A stretch of DNA of 64,000 nt from UMGS1590 sp900552455. Its GTDB lineage: Bacteria; Bacillota; Peptococcia; Peptococcales; Peptococcaceae. Positions 56,466 through 64,000 of this stretch are shown here, piece after piece (the stretch's first letter is position 1; each line of letters opens with the position of its first letter). The notes under the pieces were generated by a model that saw only the letters and a list, made by a program, of their open reading frames with translations, made no database searches and was not told the origin of the DNA. The position numbers and the translations under genes were made by a program. Where the stretch lies: positions 682,001 to 746,000 of the forward strand of contig OZ007004.1 of NCBI GenBank assembly GCA_963931105.1. The letters run 5' to 3'.

Positions 56466-57857
56466 TCACATCAGGCCAATCAAGTGCCAGTATCCCGTCA
56501 TGACTACACAGATCCCCGCCATAACCACAATAGAACGGATCACATTGAAGACAAAGAAGTCTTTCACCTTCATCATGCCAAAACTAAAGATGATCAGGTA
56601 AGGCACATATTCATATGGCAGAATGATTGCCTCAGCACAGGCATTAATGGCATAAGCAAAAGGCAATGCCGGATAGCCCAGTTGCGTCACAATCGTCAAC
56701 AGCGGAATCGTGAGAAGCGACCAAATCGCCATTGGCGTCATCAGAAAATTCAACAAGAATACAATTCCAAAAACAACCGCCAAAATGATAATCGGATTAT
56801 CATTGTCGCCCAAGAAGGTCAGGCAAAGCTTCGAGAGCTCATCGCCCAGCCCCAAATCCGTAGCAACTGTTCCAATTGCCATGCAGCTTGCGACGAAAAA
56901 GAGTATCTGCAAATTCGTTTTGTCAATCGTCTTTTCTGTTGCGCCTTGCACAAATGGCAGGTAAAGTAAGAAAGGCACAAGCGCAAAACCAAGGTTGAGA
57001 TCTAGGCCAGTCCAGGTGACCGTACAAGTGTAAAGCAGAAGCAAGCAAAGGATAATGGCATTCCATTTTTCATCAACTGACATCTTGCCCATCGCTTTGA
57101 GATGATCCTCAAAATAGCTGACATCTCCGATAGGCTCTTCTGGTTTGTACATCTTATAGGCAATCCACAAAAGCAGTAGAGAAATAACAAACAAAGGCCA
57201 GTTGTGCAATATGATCGTCACCGGTGTGACTGAGCTGGAAGAAAGCCAGTCAGACCCCATCGAAGTGATAACGCCCCAGGCTGGCGCCTGATAGGTGTAG
57301 GCATGAGAGGTGGCACAGCCAAGCATGAGCGCTGCCGAAAGACCAGCACCGATGTTCTTCTTCATCCCATTTAAGGAGAGGCAGAGCCCCAAAACGAGCC
57401 CAGGCATCAGCACGTAAGCGCTGCCAAAGGTCAAGATATTGATCAAAATTGACACCAAAAGCACAGAAAGCAGCAAGCCAAAATAACTCCCCTTGACCTT
57501 GCACATGAGCATAAACGCCAAACGTTTCATGAGGCCACAGTTTTCAAGGCTGGCTGCCATGAAGTAGGCCCCAACCAACATGATGATGGTCGAGTTGGTC
57601 CAGGAACTCATGACAAGCTCAATTGGCGCGACACCCACGAAGACCCAGAGCGCCGGCATAATGATTGCGACAACAAAGTTTGGCACTAGCTCCATCGCCG
57701 AAAGGGCCAAGGCAAAAACTGTCACAGCCAGGAAGCATTTTACTTTGTAATTGTAAAAGCCCTGTTCTGGAATAACCAGGCAAATAACCGTTAAAACAAT
57801 GCAGATCAACCACTTGATGATGGTCGCCCTATCCATTCTGCGGATAATTGAACTCAT
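56466..57857 (-). CDS. SLC13/DASS-family anion permease (module 2)
   Basis: 463 residues from the ATG with GGGGGAAG upstream; the frame extends 65 residues further through the promoter and terminator and is rejected. About twelve membrane segments; motifs KVKGSYFGLLLSVLLVSILI, LLNFLMTPMAIWSLLTIPL and ILPYEYVPYLIIFSFGMMKV parallel permease 1 at 17142. It lies downstream of phosphodiesterase 2 with its own promoter (TTATTATACC near 57908). Expected to import the organic anion that the phosphodiesterase acts on. Confidence 0.88.
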   Translation of the reverse strand: MSSIIRRMDRATIIKWLICIVLTVICLVIPEQGFYNYKVKCFLAVTVFALALSAMELVPNFVVAIIMPALWVFVGVAPIELVMSSWTNSTIIMLVGAYFMAASLENCGLMKRLAFMLMCKVKGSYFGLLLSVLLVSILINILTFGSAYVLMPGLVLGLCLSLNGMKKNIGAGLSAALMLGCATSHAYTYQAPAWGVITSMGSDWLSSSSVTPVTIILHNWPLFVISLLLLWIAYKMYKPEEPIGDVSYFEDHLKAMGKMSVDEKWNAIILCLLLLYTCTVTWTGLDLNLGFALVPFLLYLPFVQGATEKTIDKTNLQILFFVASCMAIGTVATDLGLGDELSKLCLTFLGDNDNPIIILAVVFGIVFLLNFLMTPMAIWSLLTIPLLTIVTQLGYPALPFAYAINACAEAIILPYEYVPYLIIFSFGMMKVKDFFVFNVIRSIVVMAGICVVMTGYWHLIGLM

Positions 57858-57952
57858 AATTCTTCCCCCTTGAAAAGATTTTGACTGGAAATGTTTTTTG
57901 GGGTATAATAAGTTCCAGATAAAATCATCTTTATTAGCTTTGGATGGTTTTT

Positions 57953-58037
57953 CTAAAAAACAGGGCTGGCCGCTCTGTAGCGCCGATTGGTAATGGTATA
58001 CGTTCTTTGCCAAAAGGAATCTACAGTGCGCCAGCCC
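57953..58037 (-). ncRNA. Large structured RNA/terminator between phosphodiesterase 2 and permease
   Basis: GGGCTGGC (57963-57970) pairs with GCCAGCCC (58030-58037), and CTGTAG (57975-57980) with CTACAG (58021-58026), enclosing a 40-base apical region with a smaller TTGG/CCAA stem. On the minus strand TTTTTT follows at once. It terminates the phosphodiesterase transcript; the large apical part is unusual for a plain terminator. Confidence 0.6.
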
Positions 58038-58115
58038 CCTTTTATTATTCACACATTTCTTCTTAGAGCATCAGCAACACGCGTAAACCCGGTAGTACAA
58101 ATTTCTAATTTGCTA

Positions 58116-60164
58116 TTATACTTCTTCTTCAAAGATCGGATAAACCGGTGCACCTTCGCACTGACGAGGCATTCTTACGCCGCCGAGGACTGCGATGGTA
58201 GGAACAAAGTCGATCTGACGGATGATGCGATCGGTCTTGTAGCCTTTCTTGAGGCCTTCACCAGCTGCGATGAAGATTGGGGATACGGAGGTGTGCTGTT
58301 CGCCGAGGGTGGTGGACAGACAGTCTGCGTGGTCGAAGTTATACCCTTCGGACATCCATACGCAGATATCACCAGCGTCTGGCCCGCCCTGTCCAAGAAG
58401 GACAGCGTCTCTGTTGCGCAGAGCAACGGATACAATGCGATGCCCAGTTTCTTCGGAACGCAAGCTGTAAAGGTCGGTCATAATCTGTTCTTCAAGCTCA
58501 TAACGATCGGCAGGATCGACAATACCGTCAATCATAGTACCATCTGGCAGAGTGTGTTTGTCGCGGCCCTTGAGGTTCAAATAAAGATGACCTTCACGTT
58601 GCATAACGGCTTTGGTCTTGGTCCAATCGATACCGGTTGGGTTACCTTTTTCATCTTTGTAGGTGGTAAGATAACCCAATTTTTCCATCAATGGGGTAAC
58701 AACACCGTTCAGGTCAACGAGGAATGGAATTTCGTGAGCAGGTGCAACCTGAGCGTGGTCAGAGAAGATCAGGATGGTCCAGCCTTCATCAAGGAAGTGC
58801 AGAAACTTGCCAAGATAGTAGTCGGTCTGCTGATAGAGATCGCGCATCCATTTTTCAGCCACTTCTACAGGTTGCTTATTGAATGGACGTTCTGCCAAAT
58901 GCTTGATAAACATGTGTTCTTCAAGGTCAACAGCGTGGAAGTGAGAGAATACAACGTCCAAGTCTTCACTTTCGATCAGGTGATGCAGGGCAGCCGCCTG
59001 CCAATCAGCGGTTGCGTACCAGCAAGCGAGCATGCAGTCGGTAATAAGCATGGAATCCTGGCAGCCGATCATGGAAGTAGGCGTTGGATAGCCAACGTTT
59101 TCGGTGACTTCCTGGAAGAGGCGTTTTGGATGCCATACGCTGTCATTGGTTGCATCCATACCAGCGGATACATACATGGTCAGGTTGTTGCCGTCTTCGC
59201 CGAGCTTCAGAAGCTTGTAGTTGCGATTAACTTTTTCATATTTCTTGTCGTTCTGAATGGCTTCGTCAAATACTTCGACAACCATTTCGCCGAGCTTGCA
59301 GACACACATTGGATCGGTGTTTTTCTTGCTCTTGTAGATAGCGACTCTGTCATAAATGCCGTCTTCATTCTTGAGGATCAGCGCTGGACGACGAATCAAC
59401 CCACCGGAAAGAAGAATTGTAAATTCCTTTGCGTCAGCAGGCGCAGCAGCCCAACCAGAAGCTGGTTTGATTGGAGACTGGGACAAATCCAGGTTTGCTT
59501 CGGTCATCATCGTGGTCTTCTGGCTTTCCTTGTAGATCAGGAAGCAAGCGTCACGGTCAGCCTTGGAAGCATCGCCAACGTTGAATACATCAGCGTCGTC
59601 ATCATCTGGCAGATCTTCAACCACGCAGGCAGCGTGTGCATCGGTTGCACCTTTTGCCTTGAAGGTAACCGCTTCGATTTCTGTAGAAGCACCTACGATG
59701 ATTTCTGCATCAACGGTGGCAACAGCCATGTTAACGGAGCCTGGGGAGGTGCCATCAACAACCATCAGGTTCGGGCTGTCAGAGCTTGGTGGCCAAGCGG
59801 AACCAGGCCAGTGCCATACGAGGGTTTTCTTGCCGGCTTCAGCAAAAACGTTCCAGAGCTGTTCAGCCTTGCAGTTACGAGAGTCAATATTGTAAGCGGT
59901 CTTGTCGAGGTCACTGCCTTTACGGAAGAAACCGGTGATCCCATGTACGTTGGAGTAGCAGCCTGTTGCCAGGGTGGTCCACATTGGAGGGGTAACGGTT
60001 GGGTGACCGCCGAGCATTACGAGGTCGTCACGCTGTGCGCCGCGTTCTACGTATTCTTTCAGGTTTGGCAGCAGCCCTTCTTCGATATAATGTTTGGTTA
60101 AGCTTGGATCCAGACCATCGACACCAAGAAGTAAGATCTTGTTTGTTCTTGCTTTTCTTTCCAT
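58116..60164 (-). CDS. Type I phosphodiesterase/nucleotide pyrophosphatase-family hydrolase (copy 2)
   Basis: 682 residues, AGAGGAG upstream. Aligned end to end with copy 1: Asp16 in LLGVDGLD, Thr63/64 in PPMWTTLATGCYSNVHGI, metal site SHFHAVDLEEHMF, and FSDHAQVAPAHE, where copy 1 has VSDHG. No signal peptide. The C-terminal EGAPVYPIFEEE is also shared. Differences around the second metal site suggest a different substrate. LysR lies upstream and the SLC13 permease downstream on the same strand. Confidence 0.88.
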   Translation of the reverse strand: MERKARTNKILLLGVDGLDPSLTKHYIEEGLLPNLKEYVERGAQRDDLVMLGGHPTVTPPMWTTLATGCYSNVHGITGFFRKGSDLDKTAYNIDSRNCKAEQLWNVFAEAGKKTLVWHWPGSAWPPSSDSPNLMVVDGTSPGSVNMAVATVDAEIIVGASTEIEAVTFKAKGATDAHAACVVEDLPDDDDADVFNVGDASKADRDACFLIYKESQKTTMMTEANLDLSQSPIKPASGWAAAPADAKEFTILLSGGLIRRPALILKNEDGIYDRVAIYKSKKNTDPMCVCKLGEMVVEVFDEAIQNDKKYEKVNRNYKLLKLGEDGNNLTMYVSAGMDATNDSVWHPKRLFQEVTENVGYPTPTSMIGCQDSMLITDCMLACWYATADWQAAALHHLIESEDLDVVFSHFHAVDLEEHMFIKHLAERPFNKQPVEVAEKWMRDLYQQTDYYLGKFLHFLDEGWTILIFSDHAQVAPAHEIPFLVDLNGVVTPLMEKLGYLTTYKDEKGNPTGIDWTKTKAVMQREGHLYLNLKGRDKHTLPDGTMIDGIVDPADRYELEEQIMTDLYSLRSEETGHRIVSVALRNRDAVLLGQGGPDAGDICVWMSEGYNFDHADCLSTTLGEQHTSVSPIFIAAGEGLKKGYKTDRIIRQIDFVPTIAVLGGVRMPRQCEGAPVYPIFEEEV

Positions 60165-60242
60165 GATTGTTTCTCCTCTTCTTAAAATAAAGATTCAACA
60201 GATTCGCAATTGTAATATTTTTAGGGCCCTTTTCTTTATGGC

Positions 60243-60272
60243 ATTATATTACCATCTAATCGATTTCATCGA
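60243..60272 (-). promoter_or_regulatory. Phosphodiesterase 2 promoter with LysR box
   Basis: Perfect TATAAT on the minus strand (60243-60248) without a good -35. At the -35 position lies TCGAT-TTC-ATCGA (60260-60272), a perfect dyad of T-N11-A form, typical of LysR activation sites. Confidence 0.6.
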
Positions 60273-60350
60273 AAGAATTTATGTTTTGACACTTTTCCCA
60301 CTACACGCAAATAAAATTTGCGTCTCTTTCTGCCTTAAAGCGCATAAAAA

Positions 60351-60383
60351 ATCCCTGCGCCAGCCAGCGGCCAGCGCAGGGAT
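60351..60383 (-). terminator. Terminator of the module 2 LysR gene
   Basis: A perfect 10-bp stem ATCCCTGCGC with a 13-base loop, then TTTTTTATG on the minus strand. Confidence 0.88.
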
Positions 60384-60398
60384 CATGTTGCAAGCGGC

Positions 60399-61292
60399 TC
60401 AGTTTAAAAGCGATGCTTTAAGCGACTCAACAATGAAGGAGACGATCTCTGGAGAAATATTTTTTCGGTAAATCACATAGATATACATTTTTTCGTCGAT
60501 CGCAAGGCGCTTAAAATCTGGGTCGTTGCCCAACAGATCGTCCAAAAAGAACCCCGCCTTGCAGTATTTAAAGTCAATGGTATAGTGCCCAAAGCGCCGT
60601 ATGTTGCCCTTGAGGTTGCTTGGCACTTCAACGATGGGATTGTATCCCAGGCTCAGCATCTGTGCAAATTCTTCGCCGTTGTGAGTGTTTTTGAGCACAC
60701 TCAAGGGATAGGCGCGCAGCGTGCGATAGTCGATGCGCGCTGCCTGAGTAAGGGGATGGTCGCGCTGCACCCAGATGTAGGCTGCAAGGCGCAAAAGCTC
60801 CTCACACTGGTAGTCCTGCGGCACCTTCATGCTCTTTTTATTCTGTTTGCTCAGCTTGAGCTGGATGTTGATGTCTGTCTGACGGGTGATGCTGTCGTCG
60901 CTGTTTTTGATCGTCTTGAGGATGAACATATCCGTTGGAAAACGCTGCGCCAGCTGGGTGATCAAAGTTTCGCCGTAGGAATTGACATAAAACATCGGCG
61001 CAGCGATGGTGTACTGGCGAATGTCCGCCGATTTATGCGTAAATGAAAGCATGTTCTCGCGGATCTGCGCCTCTTCACGCAAAATCACCTGTGCCGACTC
61101 GTACAACGAATCCGCCGCCTTTGTCGGCACGACACCATCCTTTTCGCGCACAAAAAGTTCCACGCCCAACTCCTGCTCCAGCCCCTTCACACTGTGGGAC
61201 AACGCCTGCCTGGAAATGTGCAAAAAGTCGGCAGCACGCGAAATCGAACGGTTTCTGTAAACTTCCGAAAAATAATACAGCTGATCAAGCAT
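60399..61292 (-). CDS. LysR-family transcriptional regulator (module 2)
   Basis: 297 residues. HTH MLDQLYYFSEVYRNRSISRAADFLHISRQALSHSVKGLEQELG, then a divergent effector domain (YTIAAPMFYVNSYGETLITQLAQ). It is upstream of phosphodiesterase 2 on the same strand but with its own terminator; the T-N11-A box at 60260 is its probable target. Its N-terminus resembles the truncated LysR at the right edge more than the module 1 regulator. Confidence 0.92.
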   Translation of the reverse strand: MLDQLYYFSEVYRNRSISRAADFLHISRQALSHSVKGLEQELGVELFVREKDGVVPTKAADSLYESAQVILREEAQIRENMLSFTHKSADIRQYTIAAPMFYVNSYGETLITQLAQRFPTDMFILKTIKNSDDSITRQTDINIQLKLSKQNKKSMKVPQDYQCEELLRLAAYIWVQRDHPLTQAARIDYRTLRAYPLSVLKNTHNGEEFAQMLSLGYNPIVEVPSNLKGNIRRFGHYTIDFKYCKAGFFLDDLLGNDPDFKRLAIDEKMYIYVIYRKNISPEIVSFIVESLKASLLN

Positions 61293-61391
61293 TGCCGTGC
61301 CTCCTCTCTGTATCCGTAGTATAGCACGGCAATGGTTCTATGTGAATTCAGAAATTGTTAACAAATGCGCGTTTTTACTGAAAAGTTGCTA

Positions 61392-62837
61392 TCAAAACTC
61401 CACCTCGCCATACAAATGCTGCAGCAGATCGCAGCTTTTCCGGTCGATGTCTGCAATCTGCACCTGATTGCCATTGTTCTCAAAATGCATGATCGCACCA
61501 CGAATCGCCGTCGCTGCGGATTCGTCCCAGATGCGGGCATTTGTAAAATCAAGTATCACGGTGCGCGCATTATTGTGGAAATCCAGCGCCTGGGTGAAGG
61601 CTTCTGTAGAAGCAAAGAAGAGCTGTCCGCGCACGTTGTAAACGATGGTTTTGCCGTCCCGGTCTTCGCGTACGCTGAGATTTGCCATGTGCAGCGCAAA
61701 GAAAATGGCGGTGAGAGCCAGCCCCAGGACGACGCCGTAGGCGAGGTTATTGGTTGCCACAACAACGGCTACAACGAGGACGACAACGAGGGCGTCGCTC
61801 TTTGGCATATGGGGCAGGCGTTTCAGTGCACCCCAGTCGAAGGTGGAAATGGAGACGGTGATCATCACGGCTGTGAGCGCTGCTAGGGGAATCTGCACCA
61901 TGAGGTCGTTCAAAAGGAAGATGAGCACCATGAGAAAGCTTCCACTGACGAAGTTGGAGAAGCGTCCGCGTCCACCGGAATTAACGTTGACAATGGCCTG
62001 GCCGATCATAGCGCAACCGCAGGTGCCGCTGAAGAAGCCGCTGACGATGTTGGCTATGCCAAGGCTGCGGCATTCTCTGTTACGGTCGCCTTTGGAGTCG
62101 GTCATCTCGTCGATGACTTTCGAGGTGAGAAGGGTCTCCGAAAGGCCCACGATTGCCAACGAAGCGGAATATGGCAGTACGATCATGAAGGTCTCCATAT
62201 TAAGCGGCACTTCCGGAATATGGAATGGCGGCAGGGTGGCTGTGATGTTGCCCATGTCGCCGATGGTGCGCACATCCACATGCCCTATGATGGCAATGGC
62301 GGTAACCACAACCACTGCAACGAGTGTTGAAGGCATAGCTGTCGTAACATATGGAAAAAAATAAATGATCGCGATGCCAAGCGCCACCAGGGCAAACATC
62401 TGCCAGCCTTCGCCTTCAAAGTTTGCCAGCTGGGAGGAGAAAATGAGGATGGCCAGCGCGTCCACAAAGCCGATCTGCACGGTGTTGGGGATGAGCTTAA
62501 TGAGGTTGCCAATCCCCAGCACGCCAAGGACGAACATGATCACACCGCAGAGGATGGTGGCAGCCATGAGGTATTCCGGCCCATAGTCGCGCACCAGGCT
62601 TACAATGACGAGAGCCATGGATCCGGCTGCGGCGGAGATCATGGCCGGGCGTCCGCCTAGGAAGGCCATGAGCACGGTGAGCCAGAAGGAGGCATAAAGC
62701 CCCATCATCGGACTAATGCCGGCAACAATACAAAAACCGACAACCTCAGGAATAACGGCAAAGGACGACACAAGCCCAGCGAGCACATCCCCACGGAGAT
62801 TGCCGAACCACTCCTTTCTTTCTTTTGCTAGATTCAT
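61392..62837 (-). CDS. SulP-family anion transporter with STAS domain
   Basis: 481 residues from the ATG after AAAGGAGC; a TTG nine bases earlier is less likely. N-terminal SulP membrane core (GDVLAGLVSSFAVIPEVVGFCIVAGISPMMGLY, SGTCGCAMIGQAIVNVNSGGRGRFSN), about 10-12 segments, then a C-terminal STAS domain at about 395-481 (YNVRGQLFFASTEAFTQAL, VILDFTNARIWDESAATAI). SulP proteins move sulfate, bicarbonate or dicarboxylates. Divergent from the LysR gene at the right edge, which may regulate it. Confidence 0.92.
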   Translation of the reverse strand: MNLAKERKEWFGNLRGDVLAGLVSSFAVIPEVVGFCIVAGISPMMGLYASFWLTVLMAFLGGRPAMISAAAGSMALVIVSLVRDYGPEYLMAATILCGVIMFVLGVLGIGNLIKLIPNTVQIGFVDALAILIFSSQLANFEGEGWQMFALVALGIAIIYFFPYVTTAMPSTLVAVVVVTAIAIIGHVDVRTIGDMGNITATLPPFHIPEVPLNMETFMIVLPYSASLAIVGLSETLLTSKVIDEMTDSKGDRNRECRSLGIANIVSGFFSGTCGCAMIGQAIVNVNSGGRGRFSNFVSGSFLMVLIFLLNDLMVQIPLAALTAVMITVSISTFDWGALKRLPHMPKSDALVVVLVVAVVVATNNLAYGVVLGLALTAIFFALHMANLSVREDRDGKTIVYNVRGQLFFASTEAFTQALDFHNNARTVILDFTNARIWDESAATAIRGAIMHFENNGNQVQIADIDRKSCDLLQHLYGEVEF

Positions 62838-63168
62838 TGATATCAAGCTCCTTTTTTCAGTTAGAAATCAACCACGAAGACCTATAAGTTAAGTACCATA
62901 TGCAATCCTTACTTGCGTAAAAGATCGATTTGCACATGAAGGTATTGTGAAATCGAATAGCTACGAAACGTTAAAAATCCTAATTTCTGATTGGTAATTT
63001 ATTTTGCTTTTCTCCCTGAAAGTGGTAAAATATTGACGAATAGTTGTCCATAACAGCAACTTTAAGGTGGGCATTGTTATAATTATCCCCCCTTACCATG
63101 CAAACAAAGCGCGCTTACTTTTATAACGACAAATAATAATGGTTGATTATTATATGGATGGTGATTCT
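62838..63168. promoter_or_regulatory. Divergent promoter region, SulP / LysR
   Basis: A 331-bp AT-rich gap, no gene. A perfect TATAAT at 63078-63083 probably serves the LysR gene on the plus strand, though its -35 is weak. Direct or inverted repeats of note were not found. Confidence 0.45.
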
Positions 63169-64000
63169 ATGACCTTCGAACAGCTCTATCATTTTCTGGA
63201 AGTTTATCACTATGGCTCCATCACCAAAGCGGCACAAAATCTAAGTGTATCTCGGCAAGCAGTCGCCGGTTCGATCAAAAAATTAGAGAGCGAATTTGGC
63301 GTAGAACTTTTCGAGCGTTCAGCCGGCGGCGCCGTTCCGACAAGTCCCGGCGAAGAATTTTACACCCACGCCTCAATAATTGTGCGCGAGGCTGCAGCAC
63401 TGCGGCAAAATCTCCTAGCCTTCACGACTCAGTGCAGCCCCTGCTCGGTATGCAAGATTGGTCTGGCAGAATCGCTCCTGTATAACATTGGCGAGGAACT
63501 GTTGGAGATACTTTCCACAACATTCCCAGATGTATACTTTGATATCTCTGCCTTCACATACGATCCTACAACACCGCACCAGTACCAGCTCTACGATTTT
63601 TCAGCACCAATCCTCTTCGACAGCCAGTACAACGAAATGATGGATGTCGACGACAAAGACTACATTGTGTCAGAACTGGCTCATTTTCCGGCGTCGGTGT
63701 GGATCTCCGCAGACTCGCCCCTGGCTCAATATGAATCGCTGACCTTTTCCCAACTCGGCAACATGCCCTATTGCATGCTGAAAAATTCCTACAACATGAG
63801 CAATATGCTCCATCGTCTGACAGAGTATTTCACTGAAAAACCAGCCCAGGGCACAGAAGTCTATTTGAAAAACAACTTCATTGATTCGATCGAACGCTTC
63901 GGTTACTACACTGTGGATTTCCCGATCATCAATAACCGTTTCTTCTACGAAGACCTCATGCAGGGCCACCGCGTTGTTCGCAAACAGACCGATGTATATC
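63169..64000 (+). CDS. LysR-family transcriptional regulator (partial, C-terminus missing)
   Basis: 277 residues visible; the gene runs off the right edge. Start MTFEQLYHFLEVYHYGSITKAA with GGATGGTG upstream; an in-frame ATG at 63154 is also possible. HTH NLSVSRQAVAGSIKKLESEFG is followed by an effector domain starting KIGLAESLLYNIGEELLEIL. Closely resembles the regulator at 60399. Divergent from SulP, its probable target. Confidence 0.9.
   Translation, partial: MTFEQLYHFLEVYHYGSITKAAQNLSVSRQAVAGSIKKLESEFGVELFERSAGGAVPTSPGEEFYTHASIIVREAAALRQNLLAFTTQCSPCSVCKIGLAESLLYNIGEELLEILSTTFPDVYFDISAFTYDPTTPHQYQLYDFSAPILFDSQYNEMMDVDDKDYIVSELAHFPASVWISADSPLAQYESLTFSQLGNMPYCMLKNSYNMSNMLHRLTEYFTEKPAQGTEVYLKNNFIDSIERFGYYTVDFPIINNRFFYEDLMQGHRVVRKQTDVY

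Noticed and set aside
57858..58052. 65-residue N-terminal extension of permease 2
   Set aside because: It would run through the terminator structure and promoter; the ATG at 57857 has a good site and gives the family start.

Overview
The window (about mid-50s % GC by eye) looks like the chromosome of an anaerobic Firmicute: strong AGGAGG ribosome-binding sites, many GTG/TTG starts, an S-layer-anchored (SLH) surface protein, oxygen-sensitive glycyl-radical chemistry and no respiratory genes. I cannot name the genus. No rRNA, tRNA, CRISPR array, prophage or recognisable insertion sequence was seen.

1-14.5 kb is a choline-degrading bacterial microcompartment (BMC) locus of the cut type. On the minus strand it reads BMC-T shell protein, acylating aldehyde dehydrogenase homologue, CutC choline trimethylamine-lyase, CutD activase, PduU/EutS-like shell, EutP/PduV-like GTPase, EutT-N-terminal-like protein, EutJ-like chaperone, GrpU-like Fe-S shell protein, EutN vertex protein, PduS/RnfC-like Fe-S protein and a PduT-like shell protein cut by the window edge. 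Upstream is a second minus-strand operon: EamA transporter, small protein, DUF4037, DUF4125, MerR regulator. Both operons start from promoters with TTGACA, a 19-bp spacer and a shared spacer sequence, the classical MerR-activator arrangement.

14.8-19.7 kb and 56.5-61.3 kb carry two versions of one module: an intracellular type I phosphodiesterase (alkaline phosphatase superfamily), an SLC13-type anion permease and a LysR regulator. A 217-bp non-coding inverted-repeat element lies inside the first. 19.7-23.3 kb is a GntR/ABC operon with two matching operators around its own promoter.

23.4-31.8 kb is accessory. It holds a vWA/SLH surface protein, a five-repeat zinc-ribbon protein, and a tyrosine recombinase beside a 220-bp segment bounded by 19-bp inverted repeats that contains a terminator and a strong promoter (a predicted invertible promoter, drawn here OFF). 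It then has a cytidylate-kinase-like gene and a one-piece HTH-HipA kinase gene bracketed by about 90-bp direct repeats.

31.8-40.9 kb centres on an arylsulfate sulfotransferase (AssT), two tandem anion permeases and a Crp/Fnr-family regulator. A palindrome of the form GTAGYC-NN-GRCTAC sits at about -41.5/-42.5 of the AssT promoter and both permease promoters, so this is a predicted local regulon. A LysR gene, azlCD and a RelBE-type toxin-antitoxin pair are interleaved.

41-54 kb is mostly housekeeping: isochorismatase-like hydrolase, deoxyinosine glycosylase, cupin, CcdA-like protein, aldo/keto reductase, esterase, two M18 aminopeptidases, thioredoxin-like protein, glyA-upp, PIN-PhoH, Dabb protein and a TSUP permease. 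54-56.4 kb is an unusual operon of a zinc-ribbon protein, a solitary ABC ATPase and an unrecognised protein. The window ends with a SulP permease divergent from a truncated LysR gene.
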